A DNA stretch of 64,000 bases, taken from NCBI GenBank assembly GCA_014204635.1, contig JACHLS010000005.1:124001-188000 (forward strand), in the 5' to 3' direction. The DNA comes from Sporosarcina luteola. Its GTDB lineage: Bacteria; Bacillota; Bacilli; Bacillales_A; Planococcaceae. Shown here in pieces: positions 1 to 8,650 of the stretch; the stretch's first letter is position 1; each line of letters opens with the position of its first letter. A program made the translations under genes and the position numbers. A model generated the notes under the pieces. That model saw only the letters and a program-made list of their open reading frames with translations. It had not been told where the DNA came from and did not search any database.

Positions 1-153
1 TCCGGATCCTACTAACAGTTGGGCTTGAGTCGCATTCGGCTCAATCGGTGCTGCATGTGCCAGCTTCAAGTTATGTCGATACCATTCCGCTGAGGCAGCA
101 GGGTTTTGGACAGGCAAGTAGACCGTTTCGATTCGTTTTACGATGGTTTCCAT
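1..153 (-). CDS. VOC (glyoxalase/bleomycin-resistance) family protein, partial
   Basis: The first 51 residues of a minus-strand gene that runs off the left edge. The start ATG at 153 has AGGAG seven bases upstream. The N-terminus (IETVYLPVQNPAASAEWY) is the usual first beta strand and helix of the vicinal-oxygen-chelate fold, where a sequence like YLPVxDxxxSxxWY opens the metal-binding half. Its substrate cannot be told from this fragment. It lies 9 bp after the stop of the GyrI-like gene at 163-651, so the two are very likely cotranscribed. The next pair upstream repeats the same GyrI-like/VOC order. Confidence 0.8.
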   Translation of the reverse strand, partial: METIVKRIETVYLPVQNPAASAEWYRHNLKLAHAAPIEPNATQAQLLVGSG

Positions 154-162
154 ATCAGCTCC

Positions 163-651
163 TCACCGATCAGGCTGCAGAGGGACGAACAGGTCAATCT
201 CACTCTCTGCATCTTCTCCTTTATAACGCCGGTCCCAATATTCAACATCCAGTTTCCTCCATGCATCTTTATAATTTGTATACAGCCAATTGTTGATGGC
301 ATCGTATGTTTGGTGAATAGTTGATTCTGGCCCCTGATGGAGGAAATGGGCATAGCGGCCTGCCGGAATGATACGTTCTACCATATCTTCAGGTAGCTGC
401 TGCCCAGCGTTCACTTCAACTCCCACTATATGTTCGAACAGAACATCAGGAGTGAAGGCCTCCTCTGTTGAATAAATTTGAATTAGATATACCCCATCTG
501 CTGTTCGTGCTTCCAACTCATTCATTCGATTCTTTATTGTTGTATGCATATCCCGTACAATACCTTTATCAATAACGTTCCGCAGGCTATCGGTTACCGT
601 AAAACCGATAACTCGAATGTCTCCAATTTCTTTTATTTCAATAGGCTCCAT
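163..651 (-). CDS. GyrI-like small-molecule-binding domain protein (AraC effector-binding type)
   Basis: A 162-residue stand-alone GyrI-like/AraC effector-binding domain with no DNA-binding part. Proteins of this fold bind small hydrophobic or cationic molecules, or inhibit gyrase in E. coli SbmC; the ligand here is unknown. The frame is open further upstream to 777, but the ATG at 651 has a clean AGGAG site and starts the conserved sequence MEPIEIKEIGDIRVIGF. The later IPAGRYAHFLHQGP stretch is the typical strand and turn before the ligand-binding region, and the end (ELDLFVPL-like, here EIDLFVPL) is the usual last strand. It is followed at 9 bp by a VOC gene. A second GyrI-like gene lies at 1059-1520. 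Confidence 0.8.
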   Translation of the reverse strand: MEPIEIKEIGDIRVIGFTVTDSLRNVIDKGIVRDMHTTIKNRMNELEARTADGVYLIQIYSTEEAFTPDVLFEHIVGVEVNAGQQLPEDMVERIIPAGRYAHFLHQGPESTIHQTYDAINNWLYTNYKDAWRKLDVEYWDRRYKGEDAESEIDLFVPLQPDR

Positions 652-679
652 TACAAGTCTCCTCTTCCTTTGTAATCTA

Positions 680-1047
680 TTATTTCTTATAGGGATCGCA
701 TTGTACGGTAAACCTGTTTCCATCCATCTCATAAAAATGAGGAAAACGGCATTCACAACAAGCGGTTCCTCATACACCTAGTTGTTTTGAATCGCCTCAT
801 GAAAAGCTTCCATATTCTTAGTGTGGAAACCGACAATGCTTTGGGTCAAGCCGTCCTTCGTATAATTGGCTGCAGTTCCATCCTTCGGTTCCAACAAAAA
901 CATCATCTGCCCGAAAGGCAAGTTCATCTGAGCAAGCTTTTCTTCTTCGTTATGACAGATGAACTGGAAATGAAGAACTTCTGGATACCACTTGAAAACT
1001 GCGTGATATGTTAAACAGGTCTCTACATACAAAGTTTGCACAATCAA
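680..1047 (-). pseudogene. Broken VOC family gene (nonsense codon plus frameshift)
   Basis: Reading from TTG at 1047 (AGGAGG seven bases upstream) gives 89 residues, including VLHFQF, FLLEPKDGT and SIVGFHTKNMEAFHEA, which are typical of the first three quarters of a VOC protein. A TAG at 778-780 then stops the frame. Past it the same frame gives VYEEPLVVNA, and a shift near 730-745 gives HFYEMDGNRFTVQCDPYKK, ending at a TAA at 680-682. FYxxDGNRFTV is the standard VOC C-terminal strand with the metal-ligand region, so the intact gene once ran to 680. It has at least two lesions. A short truncated protein could still be made. Confidence 0.75.
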
Positions 1048-1058
1048 CACACAGCCTC

Positions 1059-1520
1059 CTACGATACACGGTTTGGCGCCAGTATTGGCAAGCAAATTGA
1101 CAGTCGGGCTGGGTGATCGTGTTCTCCCGTATAGATTTCCACAATTCGAGCTGTTGGATGTTCTTGATATCCCTCCGCATACAGCCATTTCACCAACCGA
1201 TTGTAATACTCCCCCATTCTCGTTACATCGAAATCCGTGTCCAGCACAGCAAAAGCTCCCGCCACATGTACATGCTCCATGCCGGCAGGAATCTGCTCCA
1301 CCGGGCCTTCCGTAATGAAACCAAGGTAAAAATAACCGATCTCATGATCATCTCCAGCCTTCGGTTCATAGACGATGATACTATCATTCGTCACGTTCGG
1401 GATTTCATCCTTTCTACGGCCGAATGCTTCCACCTTGTCAGGAATGATGGCCGCATATTCCGAAAAGGGCGCAACGTATTTTGTGCCCACCATATCGAGC
1501 TTCAACTCTTTGATTTCCAA
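1059..1520 (-). CDS. GyrI-like small-molecule-binding domain protein
   Basis: A 153-residue single-domain protein of the GyrI-like/AraC effector-binding fold. TTG at 1520 is preferred because AAGGGGGTG lies a few bases upstream and the conserved part begins at once (LEIKELKLDMVGTKYVA); the longer open frame to 1682 overlaps a terminator. The motif IPAGMEHVHVAGAFAVL matches IPAGRYAHFLHQGP of the paralogue at 163-651, and RIVEIYTGEHD near the end is the usual glutamate-bearing strand. The stop overlaps the ribosome binding site of the broken VOC gene, so these were translated as a unit. Ligand unknown. It may act as a chaperone or sink for a toxic small molecule, which is inference. Confidence 0.75.
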   Translation of the reverse strand: MEIKELKLDMVGTKYVAPFSEYAAIIPDKVEAFGRRKDEIPNVTNDSIIVYEPKAGDDHEIGYFYLGFITEGPVEQIPAGMEHVHVAGAFAVLDTDFDVTRMGEYYNRLVKWLYAEGYQEHPTARIVEIYTGEHDHPARLSICLPILAPNRVS

Positions 1521-1624
1521 GCAATCCACCCCCTTTCTTATGTGACCTATTTCTCTATGTCTAGAGGAAAACCTTCTTTCAATTGGAATTTGGTTCACTA
1601 AAACAACGGATGAAGTTTTCACAC

Positions 1625-1656
1625 AAAAGCAGCCCCCTATTAAACGGGAGCTGCTT
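1625..1656 (-). terminator. Rho-independent terminator after the amino-acid ABC operon
   Basis: On the minus strand AAGCAGCTCCC and GGGGGCTGCTT form a stem with one mismatch and a 7-base loop, followed by TTTT. It stands 33 bp after the stop of the ATPase gene at 1689 and before the GyrI-like gene at 1520. Confidence 0.8.
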
Positions 1657-1688
1657 CTCATTTTCCTCTTATATTCAAGCAATTTTGG

Positions 1689-2417
1689 TTACTTCACGTT
1701 CACCATCTCCAAAAATTGCCGTGTCCGTTCATTCGACGAATGATTGAAAAATGTGTCCGGATCTGCATTTTCGATAATACGACCTTCGTCAAGCATGATA
1801 ATCCGGCTGGCGACTTCTCTGGCGAATTTCATTTCATGCGTGACGACGACCATGGTCATGCCTTCGTTTGCGAGGTCTTGCATGACTTGCAAAACCTCTC
1901 CGACGAGTTCAGGGTCGAGCGCCGATGTCGGTTCATCGAACAAGAGTGCTTTCGGCTCCATTGCCAAAGCACGGGCAATCGCCACCCGCTGTTTTTGCCC
2001 ACCAGACAGCTTATTCGGGTAGACGTCAGCCTTGTCGGACAAGCCAACTTTTGCAAGCAGTTCGCGGGCAAGCTGTTCTGCTTTGGGCTTATCCATCTTT
2101 TTGACGATCATCGGCGCTTCAATAATATTTTCAAGTACGGTCTTATGAGGAAACAGGTTGAAATGTTGAAACACCATCCCTACTTCTTCACGCACCTTAG
2201 GTAAGTTGTCCTTCTTCCGATCGATTTTCCGGCCATCGATATAAATGTTTCCCTCTTGTGCTTTTTCGAGGAAGTTCAGGCAGCGGAGCAATGTACTTTT
2301 CCCGGAACCGCTGACACCTACCAATACGACGACTTCTCCCGGATGAATGTTCAAATCGATCCCTTTCAGCACTTCTAGTTTGCCGAATTTTTTATGGAGA
2401 TTTTCTGTCTTGATCAT
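1689..2417 (-). CDS. Polar amino-acid ABC transporter, ATP-binding protein
   Basis: The 242-residue ATPase of a polar amino-acid importer (GlnQ/TcyN class). It powers uptake on the cytoplasmic face of the membrane. The Walker A motif GVSGSGKST lies at residues 34-42, the signature LSGGQ at 137-141, Walker B with DEPTSALDP at 161-169, and the switch histidine in VVTHEM follows. Length is normal for the family. ATG at 2417 has a GGGAGG site. It is the last gene of a three-gene minus-strand operon (binding lipoprotein, permease, ATPase) with 13 bp to the permease, and a terminator follows. The substrate is an amino acid, perhaps cystine, glutamine or a basic residue; the sequence does not decide. 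Confidence 0.93.
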   Translation of the reverse strand: MIKTENLHKKFGKLEVLKGIDLNIHPGEVVVLVGVSGSGKSTLLRCLNFLEKAQEGNIYIDGRKIDRKKDNLPKVREEVGMVFQHFNLFPHKTVLENIIEAPMIVKKMDKPKAEQLARELLAKVGLSDKADVYPNKLSGGQKQRVAIARALAMEPKALLFDEPTSALDPELVGEVLQVMQDLANEGMTMVVVTHEMKFAREVASRIIMLDEGRIIENADPDTFFNHSSNERTRQFLEMVNVK

Positions 2418-2430
2418 GCTGTTTCCTCCC

Positions 2431-3099
2431 TTATAATTTATCTACATTCAATTTGTTCTCATACAATCTGAGCAGTCCTGTAAATATGAGAACGAGAACG
2501 AGATAGTAGAGTCCGACAACCATAAACGTCTCGAATGGCAAAAAGGATGAAGCCGCTTCCCGGTTTGCCAAGCCGAATAATTCTGTAACACCAATAACGT
2601 AGACGAGGGACGAGTCCTTCAGCGTTATGATGAATTGGTTGCCGAGAGGCGGAATCGCAATACGCAATGCTTGCGGGAAAATAATCCGGCGCATCGTTTG
2701 ATTCTTATTCATTCCGAGTGCAAGGCTGGCTTCCCGCTGTCCCCGATCAACTCCTTGGATGGCTCCCCTGAAAATCTCGGCGATGTAAGCACCATTATGG
2801 ACTCCAAGCGCAATGGCTCCCGCCCAGAAATTGGACAGGACAATGATTGATGTAATTCCATAATACAAGAACATAATTTGTACGATGAGCGGCGTTCCCC
2901 GAATGACCGAAATATAAATATTGGCGATCGTACTAAGAATTTTTGATTTCGAAATTCTCATTAAGGCGAACACAATTCCGAGCACAATTCCAATTACAAG
3001 TGCAATTGCTGTTATTTTTAACGTGACGAGTGCCGCTTTTAAGAAGCCTTCGTACGTCCGCATGAATACTTCATATATGGTTACTAATGTTTCTGGCAC
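2431..3099 (-). CDS. Polar amino-acid ABC transporter, permease
   Basis: A 222-residue permease of the HisM/GlnP family. It forms the membrane channel, probably as a homodimer since the operon has only one permease gene. The EAA loop that docks on the ATPase is clear (EIFRGAIQGVDRGQREASLA), followed by G at the conserved spacing. About five membrane segments are visible. GTG at 3099 has GGGAG six bases upstream. It sits between the binding-protein gene (33 bp) and the ATPase gene (13 bp). Confidence 0.93.
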   Translation of the reverse strand: MPETLVTIYEVFMRTYEGFLKAALVTLKITAIALVIGIVLGIVFALMRISKSKILSTIANIYISVIRGTPLIVQIMFLYYGITSIIVLSNFWAGAIALGVHNGAYIAEIFRGAIQGVDRGQREASLALGMNKNQTMRRIIFPQALRIAIPPLGNQFIITLKDSSLVYVIGVTELFGLANREAASSFLPFETFMVVGLYYLVLVLIFTGLLRLYENKLNVDKL

Positions 3100-3132
3100 T
3101 GGTCACTCCCTCTTTCTTTTCCAAGTCTATTG

Positions 3133-3960
3133 TTATTCCAGTAGTTCTGCATCTTCTAAGTCAATCTCCAACAGATTTCGCTTGAACCATTTTTGGGAAA
3201 TTTCATCATATGTCCCATCATCAATGATTTCCTTCAATGCTTTATCAATTTCATCACGCAATTTATCATTTTCTTTACGGACCGCAATGGACGGCTGCTC
3301 AACCCATAACGGATTGCCGACTTCCTTGATTGCGAAACCGCTATCCTTTGCTTCAAATCCAACAATGTCGGAAGTTATAACTGCATCAAGGCGTCCCTTT
3401 ACCGTTAAGTCTTTTAACGCGACTACGTCACTGCTGTAATATTGCAGATTGTCGGATACTGTTTTTGCCGGTTCTTCATACGTTGACTGGGCAACGACGC
3501 CGATCTTCTTTCCTTTCAGATCTTCTGGCGACGTAACATCGTTATTATCTGCAGATACCCAGATCATGCCGCCGGAGTAATAGTACGGCTCAGTAAAAGC
3601 GGCCTGCTCTGCTCGTTTTTTTGTGTAGGCCATAGAACCAATAATGGCATCATATTTTTTGGCGACAAGCCCTTGGAGGATCGTTTCAAATGGATTCGTT
3701 ACAGGATTCGGCTCCAATCCCATCTTCTCTGCGATCGCTTTTCCGATTTCCACATCAAAGCCTGTTAATTCCCCATTCTCTTCAAAGTTAAAAGGTTTAT
3801 AAAGTCCACTGGCGGCGTACGTTAACTTCCCTTTTTGCACAAGCTCGTAGCCTTCTTCAGTTTTCGTAGCGCTCCCTTTATCCTCTTTTTTTGTTCCGCA
3901 GGCGGTCAGCACGAGCATGACTGCTGCTAAGATGATTACCCAATTCTTCATTTTACTCAT
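3133..3960 (-). CDS. Polar amino-acid ABC transporter, substrate-binding lipoprotein
   Basis: A 275-residue type-3 solute-binding protein. The lipoprotein signal ends in LVLTAC with the lipidated Cys at residue 21, so it is anchored outside the membrane and passes its amino acid to the permease. LTYAASGLYKPFNFEENGELTGFDVE is split here as the typical first strand followed by GFDVEI, where the bound amino acid is held; PxxFEE and the later TSD hinge also fit. It is the first gene of the operon, so the promoter lies in the 145 bp between it and the divergent mgtE. Substrate unknown; cystine, glutamine and arginine binding proteins look alike here. Confidence 0.92.
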   Translation of the reverse strand: MSKMKNWVIILAAVMLVLTACGTKKEDKGSATKTEEGYELVQKGKLTYAASGLYKPFNFEENGELTGFDVEIGKAIAEKMGLEPNPVTNPFETILQGLVAKKYDAIIGSMAYTKKRAEQAAFTEPYYYSGGMIWVSADNNDVTSPEDLKGKKIGVVAQSTYEEPAKTVSDNLQYYSSDVVALKDLTVKGRLDAVITSDIVGFEAKDSGFAIKEVGNPLWVEQPSIAVRKENDKLRDEIDKALKEIIDDGTYDEISQKWFKRNLLEIDLEDAELLE

Positions 3961-4138
3961 TATGAGTCTCCCCTTTTTTGTTTCGGCATTTCACCGTTTT
4001 TTAGGTCACTAACTCTCTTTCCCTATTGTTCTATCGATAAACATGTAATTTTATGATTGTTTTCTTCTGGTCTTTTTAGGGAAGAAGGGCTTGTAGAGAG
4101 ATTCATTGATGAAACTACTAAAAAGCGAGGTGGAGCAA

Positions 4139-5497
4139 ATGCCAGTGAATGGGAACCGGGATGAAATTTCAAGAGCACTCATTCAACTGCTGCGAGAAGG
4201 GAATAAAGAGAAGATTAAAAAGGCAATTGAAGAGCTGCCTCCATTTGAGGTTGCGGCCCAATACCGTTGCCTCCCAAAAAAGCGGCGGCCGTTGTTTCTT
4301 GAAACCATCAGCACAGAAGACGTAGTTACACTGCTTCGGTATTTAACGAAGAGTGAACAATTGAATGTGCTGAAAATCATCGGCCCAAAACGTGCATATG
4401 AATTGCTTGATTTGATGAAAAGCGAAGATTTGTCTTATCTGCTTTCCGACTTGCCCGATAAGGAAATCGAGCATCTGATCGCGGAACTGCGGCAAGAGGA
4501 GAAACGCGACATACGAAAGATGATGAAGTATCCAAAACGGTCTGCCGGACGCATTATGACGAGCCGTTATATATGGGTGCATCAATCCTATTCAGTTGAA
4601 AAAACGATCGACAAACTGAAGAACTTTAAGGAATTTGCCCACTACTTAAACTATGTCTATATCATTACAGATGATAAGAAACTAGCTGGTGTCTTGTCCT
4701 ATCGGGATTTATTGCTCGCTAAACCGGAAGAGTGCGTGAAGGACATCATGACAACAGATGTAGTCAGTGTACACGAGACGACCCAGCAACGGGATGTCGC
4801 GAAAATGATCGGCCGATACGATTTTGTTTCGGTTCCCGTAGTGAATGATAATAACGTTCTTGTCGGCATCATCACAGCGGACGATGTGCTCGATATTGTC
4901 GTACGGGAAGCGAATGAAGATATCGAGATGCTGTTTGCTTCCGGCAAGTCCATCGACTTCAACACACCTCCGTTCGTAGCTGCGTTTCGCCGTTTGCCTT
5001 GGCTCGTTCTCCTTTTGTTCATCGGCCTTGTCTCGGGAAGTATCATCTCCAAGTTTGAAGATACATTGGAAGCGGTTGTCGCTTTGGCCTTCTTCATGCC
5101 GATGATTGCAGGGATGACCGGAAATACGGGAACCCAGTCGCTCGCCGTCGTTGTCCGGGGATTGGCGTCTGATGATATGAATTTGAAGAAATCATTGAAA
5201 CTTGTTTTGCGTGAACTCATAGTTGGAATTCTACTCGGCGTCGTCTGCGGTGCTGTAATTACCGTCATCGCTTACATTTGGCAACACAATCTCACGCTTG
5301 GCCTCGTCGTCGGTTCCTCCCTCGTCGCCACACTCATCATCGGGACACTCGCCGGAACCGTCATTCCACTTATTCTGAACAAATTCAAAGTCGATCCCGC
5401 TGTAGCTTCCGGGCCGTTGATCACGACCATCAACGATATTCTGTCGCTGCTCATCTATTTCGGGATTGCCACGATGTTTATTTCAAAACTCATGTGA
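4139..5497 (+). CDS. mgtE: Magnesium transporter MgtE
   Basis: MgtE is a dimeric, magnesium-gated Mg2+ channel in the cytoplasmic membrane. From ATG 4139 the protein has 452 residues, close to the usual 450, and this start has an AGGTG site six bases upstream; an ATG at 4109 in the same frame lacks a good site. Order: helical N domain (to about 130), two CBS domains (about 135-255, with MTSRYIWVH and DIMTTDVVSVHE), plug helix, then five membrane segments with the family's PMIAGMTGNTGTQSLAV pore segment. Divergent from the amino-acid importer. I looked for an M-box riboswitch in the short leader and saw none. A strong hairpin follows. Confidence 0.95.
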   Translation: MPVNGNRDEISRALIQLLREGNKEKIKKAIEELPPFEVAAQYRCLPKKRRPLFLETISTEDVVTLLRYLTKSEQLNVLKIIGPKRAYELLDLMKSEDLSYLLSDLPDKEIEHLIAELRQEEKRDIRKMMKYPKRSAGRIMTSRYIWVHQSYSVEKTIDKLKNFKEFAHYLNYVYIITDDKKLAGVLSYRDLLLAKPEECVKDIMTTDVVSVHETTQQRDVAKMIGRYDFVSVPVVNDNNVLVGIITADDVLDIVVREANEDIEMLFASGKSIDFNTPPFVAAFRRLPWLVLLLFIGLVSGSIISKFEDTLEAVVALAFFMPMIAGMTGNTGTQSLAVVVRGLASDDMNLKKSLKLVLRELIVGILLGVVCGAVITVIAYIWQHNLTLGLVVGSSLVATLIIGTLAGTVIPLILNKFKVDPAVASGPLITTINDILSLLIYFGIATMFISKLM

Positions 5498-5517
5498 TGT
5501 GTGAAAGTGCACGTCAT

Positions 5518-5546
5518 AAAGGAGTCCCCTTGCGTGGGACTCCTTT
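5518..5546 (+). terminator. Terminator hairpin after mgtE
   Basis: Perfect 11-bp inverted repeat AAAGGAGTCCC / GGGACTCCTTT with a 7-base loop, 20 bp after the mgtE stop. The U-run is short (TTT). Confidence 0.75.
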
Positions 5547-5640
5547 ACATTACCTGCAATTTAGGGACTCCAAATTGAGAGGAGAGGAGACAATAACTAA
5601 TATGCCTCCACCCTTCCGCCAAAGTAGGACATGGTCACTT

Positions 5641-6285
5641 CTAAAAGCCAAGCATTTTCCGAAAGTGGCTGGAGTACGATTGACTGACCGGGATTTTTGC
5701 CCCGTTCGCCATCCCAAGAATGAAAGTGGAATGCGTATCGGGATAGATCTCCTTGATATGATGAACATTCACAATGAATGAGCGATGGCACCGGACAAAT
5801 AAATCACGCGGCAAACTAAATTCGAAGCTTTGAAGAGAATTTTTATGAGTGCCTGTCAAACCGTTGGCAATCACGAATGTTTTACGGTCCTTCACTTCAA
5901 TGTAATGGACATCGGCGAACGGAACAGGCACCCATCCTTCCGGCGTCCGGATGGTTACGACGGATTTCCCTTCCGTAAATGCCGGATAGACAGCAACAAT
6001 GCATCCCGCAAGCCGTCCATTTTGATGGAAAGGCACCGCCATCCCTTGATAAGGAACCCCGAAGACATCCCGTTGGATAAATTCGGATACCCGTTGATCC
6101 TCGGTGAGCGCCTTATATGCAATCGTGCCTTCTTTAACCGGATCACCCGGTTTTATTTTCAAATCGACTCGCTTACTTGGCTGATAATAGACATATTCCT
6201 TTGTGTTTGCCACGACAAGAGAAATTTCGTCAGCGAATAATTCCCCAACAATAGCAAGCAGGGAAGAATAATGCAATGTTTCCAT
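5641..6285 (-). CDS. LytTR-type DNA-binding regulator with N-terminal sensor-like domain
   Basis: A 214-residue one-component regulator. Residues 1 to about 110 look like a PAS/GAF-type sensor fold (SLLAIVGELFADEISLVVAN, then GVPYQGMAVPFHQNGRLAG), and residues about 115-214 form a LytTR DNA-binding domain: VPFADVHYIEVKDRKTFV, LPRDLFVRCHRSFIVNVHHI and IPVSQSYSSHFRKML. There is no receiver domain, so the signal must act through the N-terminal part. ATG at 6285 has AGGGG upstream and begins the conserved sequence; the frame stays open to 6333. It is divergent from the CBS protein gene, whose promoter it might control. Target genes unknown. Confidence 0.85.
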   Translation of the reverse strand: METLHYSSLLAIVGELFADEISLVVANTKEYVYYQPSKRVDLKIKPGDPVKEGTIAYKALTEDQRVSEFIQRDVFGVPYQGMAVPFHQNGRLAGCIVAVYPAFTEGKSVVTIRTPEGWVPVPFADVHYIEVKDRKTFVIANGLTGTHKNSLQSFEFSLPRDLFVRCHRSFIVNVHHIKEIYPDTHSTFILGMANGAKIPVSQSYSSHFRKMLGF

Positions 6286-6333
6286 GAGGATAACCCCTTT
6301 TCCATTTAGCCTGTACAAACAGTATAATTTCAC

Positions 6334-6363
6334 TTGTCAAAGAATCAAACTCTCACTTATAAT
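6334..6363 (+). promoter_or_regulatory. Sigma-A promoter of the CBS protein gene
   Basis: TTGTCA at 6334-6339 and TATAAT at 6358-6363 with an 18-bp spacer, about 55 bp before the start codons of the CBS gene. The complement of the -35 box reads TTGACA, so a minus-strand promoter for the LytTR gene may overlap it, though no good -10 is seen there. Confidence 0.6.
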
Positions 6364-6423
6364 AAATTTTAATCAATATTTTGATTTGACAGAAATAATA
6401 GTAGACGACGAGGGGGAATGATG

Positions 6424-7056
6424 ATGCATATCCGAGACTTGACATTGGAACGTTTAGCGGTGGCAACCGTTTCTATTGAAGAAACTGTAAAAGATGCATT
6501 GAACAAAATTAATGAGACGGGGTACCGTTGTATACCGGTTGTAGATCGACAAGATGCCTACAAAGGAATGCTATACAAAGTAGACTTGATCGAATTTCTG
6601 TACGAAGAGAAAGGGGATGAGCAATCGCCGATCGATTCTCTCGTCCAGCATTCCGATACGTATATTACAGACGACGAGTCCTTCTTGAATGCTCTTCTCC
6701 AAATCAAAGCATTGCCGTTCATCAGCGTCGTAAAAGACGGAAAGCTATTTGGCATTTTAACACACAATAAAATCGAAAGCGTACTGGAAGATGCGTTCGG
6801 ATTGAAAACAGGCGGCATCAACATCACCCTCGCATCAACCGAGGCAAAAGGCATGATCAATCGTCTAACAAAAACACTTCGGGATGATAATATCGAAGGT
6901 TTACTGACCCTGGATAACGGTTCCGCTTTGGCGCGCCGTGTTGTAATCACCTTGGAAGATACACGAAGTGACGAGGAAGTCGCAAAACTTCGTGAAAAGC
7001 TAGAAAAGAATGGTTTCCGTATCTTACAGGTTTCCAGACTGAATAAAAAAAAATAA
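6424..7056 (+). CDS. CBS-domain protein with ACT-like C-terminus (CbpA-like)
   Basis: About 210 residues: a pair of CBS domains (residues 1 to about 125, with MHIRDLTLE, GYRCIPVVD and GKLFGILTH), then an ACT-like half (about 130-205: GINITLASTEAKGMINRL, RRVVITLED, GFRILQV). This order matches the cyclic di-AMP-binding protein CbpA of Listeria and relatives. CBS pairs bind adenine nucleotides, so sensing of cyclic di-AMP is plausible but not shown. Three ATG codons stand in a row (6418, 6421, 6424); the third has the best spacing from AGGGGG. Its own promoter lies upstream and a bidirectional terminator follows. Confidence 0.8.
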   Translation: MHIRDLTLERLAVATVSIEETVKDALNKINETGYRCIPVVDRQDAYKGMLYKVDLIEFLYEEKGDEQSPIDSLVQHSDTYITDDESFLNALLQIKALPFISVVKDGKLFGILTHNKIESVLEDAFGLKTGGINITLASTEAKGMINRLTKTLRDDNIEGLLTLDNGSALARRVVITLEDTRSDEEVAKLREKLEKNGFRILQVSRLNKKK

Positions 7057-7061
7057 GCATA

Positions 7062-7101
7062 GAAAAGCGCCATTCTCATGTCAATTGGATTGGCGCTTTT
7101 C
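7062..7101. terminator. Bidirectional terminator
   Basis: GAAAAGCGCCA and TGGCGCTTTTC form a perfect 11-bp stem between convergent genes. A-runs and T-runs flank both sides, so it can serve the CBS gene and the MFS gene. Confidence 0.85.
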
Positions 7102-7126
7102 ATTTGCTCGTCCTGTACCAAATAAC

Positions 7127-8389
7127 TTATGCGGCAAGTTCCGATTCGGGCTTTGGAACAAGATATAGAATTATGCCGCCGATGATGAACAAGATCACCA
7201 AGCTAAACACACCGTATGCGGAGCTGCCAGTCAATTGGGCCGTAACTCCAAGCAATAAGGGACCCATAACAGATGCAAATTTGCCGAAAATGTTATAGAA
7301 CCCAAAAAACTCGTTCACTTTTTCCTTTGGCACGAGTTGCGCATAATACGAACGGCTCAGTGCCTGAATACCGCCTTGCGAAGAAGCAACCAACATGGCG
7401 AGAATCCAGAAGTCGAGCGTCGTTTCAAGGAAAAAGGCGTATACGCATACTGCGATGTAAACAAAAATGCCGACATAGAGCATCCGTTTCACGGAAAACT
7501 TTTTGGCGAGCCGTCCATACAAAATAGCAAATGGGGCCGCAACAACTTGTGTAACAAACAATATGATTAACAGACTTGTAGCATCAATTTTTAAGTCTGT
7601 CCCATAGGCAGTCGACATCGATATAATGGTGCCTACCCCGTCGATATAAAAAAAGTAAGCTAGCAAAAACAAGAAGACCGTCCGATACTTTCGAATCTCT
7701 TTGAACGTCACGCCCAATCGGCGAAAACTCCCCGCGAGCAATCGCGGCTCCCGTTCAATCCCGTACTGCTGCACAACATGTTTGAGCATCGGGATTGTAA
7801 AGCTGAACCACCAAATACCTGTGATAATAAAGGCAATTCGGCTCGCCATTGACGTACCGATCGGCAACACGCCCTGTTGCGCTAATAGAATGACGGCGAT
7901 GCTGATGATGAACGGAATCGTACTCCCGATATAGCCCAGCCCAAACCCTCTAGCTGATACATCATCCATTTTATCTTCCGTCGTTACATCCACAAGAAAC
8001 GCATCGTAGAATATATTGGCCCCATGAAAGCCTACGGCAGTAATCGTATATAAGACGAGTAAAGCGAACCAATTGTCTCCAGGTACGAAGGCTAATGAAA
8101 TGGTCGAAAGCGATCCTAATAAGAAAAATGCGAAGAAGAACTTCTTTTTCAAACCTTGATAGTCCGCAATCGTCCCAAGAATTGGGCCGATCATGGCTAA
8201 GATGAATGTGGCAATTGCCACCGTGTAGCCTAGATAGGCAGTTGAATGGGCCGAGCTCACCCCTGCGTCTGTCGCCACCGCTTTGTAATACAATGGAAAA
8301 ACCGCAGTCGTGATGATAATGGAATAAGCCGAGTTGGCCCAATCGTAGTACATCCAGCTCTTTTCCGTTTTCGTATACTTCTTTTTCAC
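7127..8389 (-). CDS. MFS transporter, UMF1/Atg22-like family
   Basis: A 420-residue membrane protein with about 12 transmembrane segments. The N-terminal motif YDWANSAYS and the loop IADYQGLKKKFF are marks of the UMF1 branch of the major facilitator superfamily, the bacterial relatives of the yeast vacuolar amino-acid exporter Atg22. Export of amino acids or similar metabolites is inferred from that relation; no substrate is known for the bacterial group. The start is GTG 8389 with GGGGGAG four bases upstream. The gene stands alone and shares a terminator with the convergent CBS gene. Confidence 0.88.
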   Translation of the reverse strand: MKKKYTKTEKSWMYYDWANSAYSIIITTAVFPLYYKAVATDAGVSSAHSTAYLGYTVAIATFILAMIGPILGTIADYQGLKKKFFFAFFLLGSLSTISLAFVPGDNWFALLVLYTITAVGFHGANIFYDAFLVDVTTEDKMDDVSARGFGLGYIGSTIPFIISIAVILLAQQGVLPIGTSMASRIAFIITGIWWFSFTIPMLKHVVQQYGIEREPRLLAGSFRRLGVTFKEIRKYRTVFLFLLAYFFYIDGVGTIISMSTAYGTDLKIDATSLLIILFVTQVVAAPFAILYGRLAKKFSVKRMLYVGIFVYIAVCVYAFFLETTLDFWILAMLVASSQGGIQALSRSYYAQLVPKEKVNEFFGFYNIFGKFASVMGPLLLGVTAQLTGSSAYGVFSLVILFIIGGIILYLVPKPESELAA

Positions 8390-8520
8390 AATACTCCCCC
8401 TTTCCTCTTACTCTCAGTTTACAATCAAACCGCATAGAACAGTAGAAAAAACTTATTTTTCATTTGTAAAGATTCCGTCAACCTTTTTCATGAGTGCAAG
8501 TAGATTATGGGAAGGTTAGA

Positions 8521-8529
8521 TGGTATAAT
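8521..8529 (+). promoter_or_regulatory. Extended -10 promoter of the PAS-GGDEF-EAL gene
   Basis: TGGTATAAT gives a TG extension plus a consensus TATAAT about 120 bp before the start codon. No good -35 box is seen at 17 bp, as is common for extended -10 promoters. The leader of more than 100 bases has no riboswitch that I recognise. Confidence 0.5.
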
Positions 8530-8650
8530 CAGTTACACTTAGAATAAGAAAAAGGTCATAATGATTTCATAAAATTTTTATCTGTTTCTCAGTAGTAGTG
8601 CCATCGATTCATCAGCCAGGCCAGTCATCTATCAGAAAGGAATAAAAACT

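Noticed and set aside
3961-4138. M-box (magnesium) riboswitch before mgtE
   Set aside because: The leader is short and I could not find the conserved M-box core or a terminator hairpin upstream of the gene.
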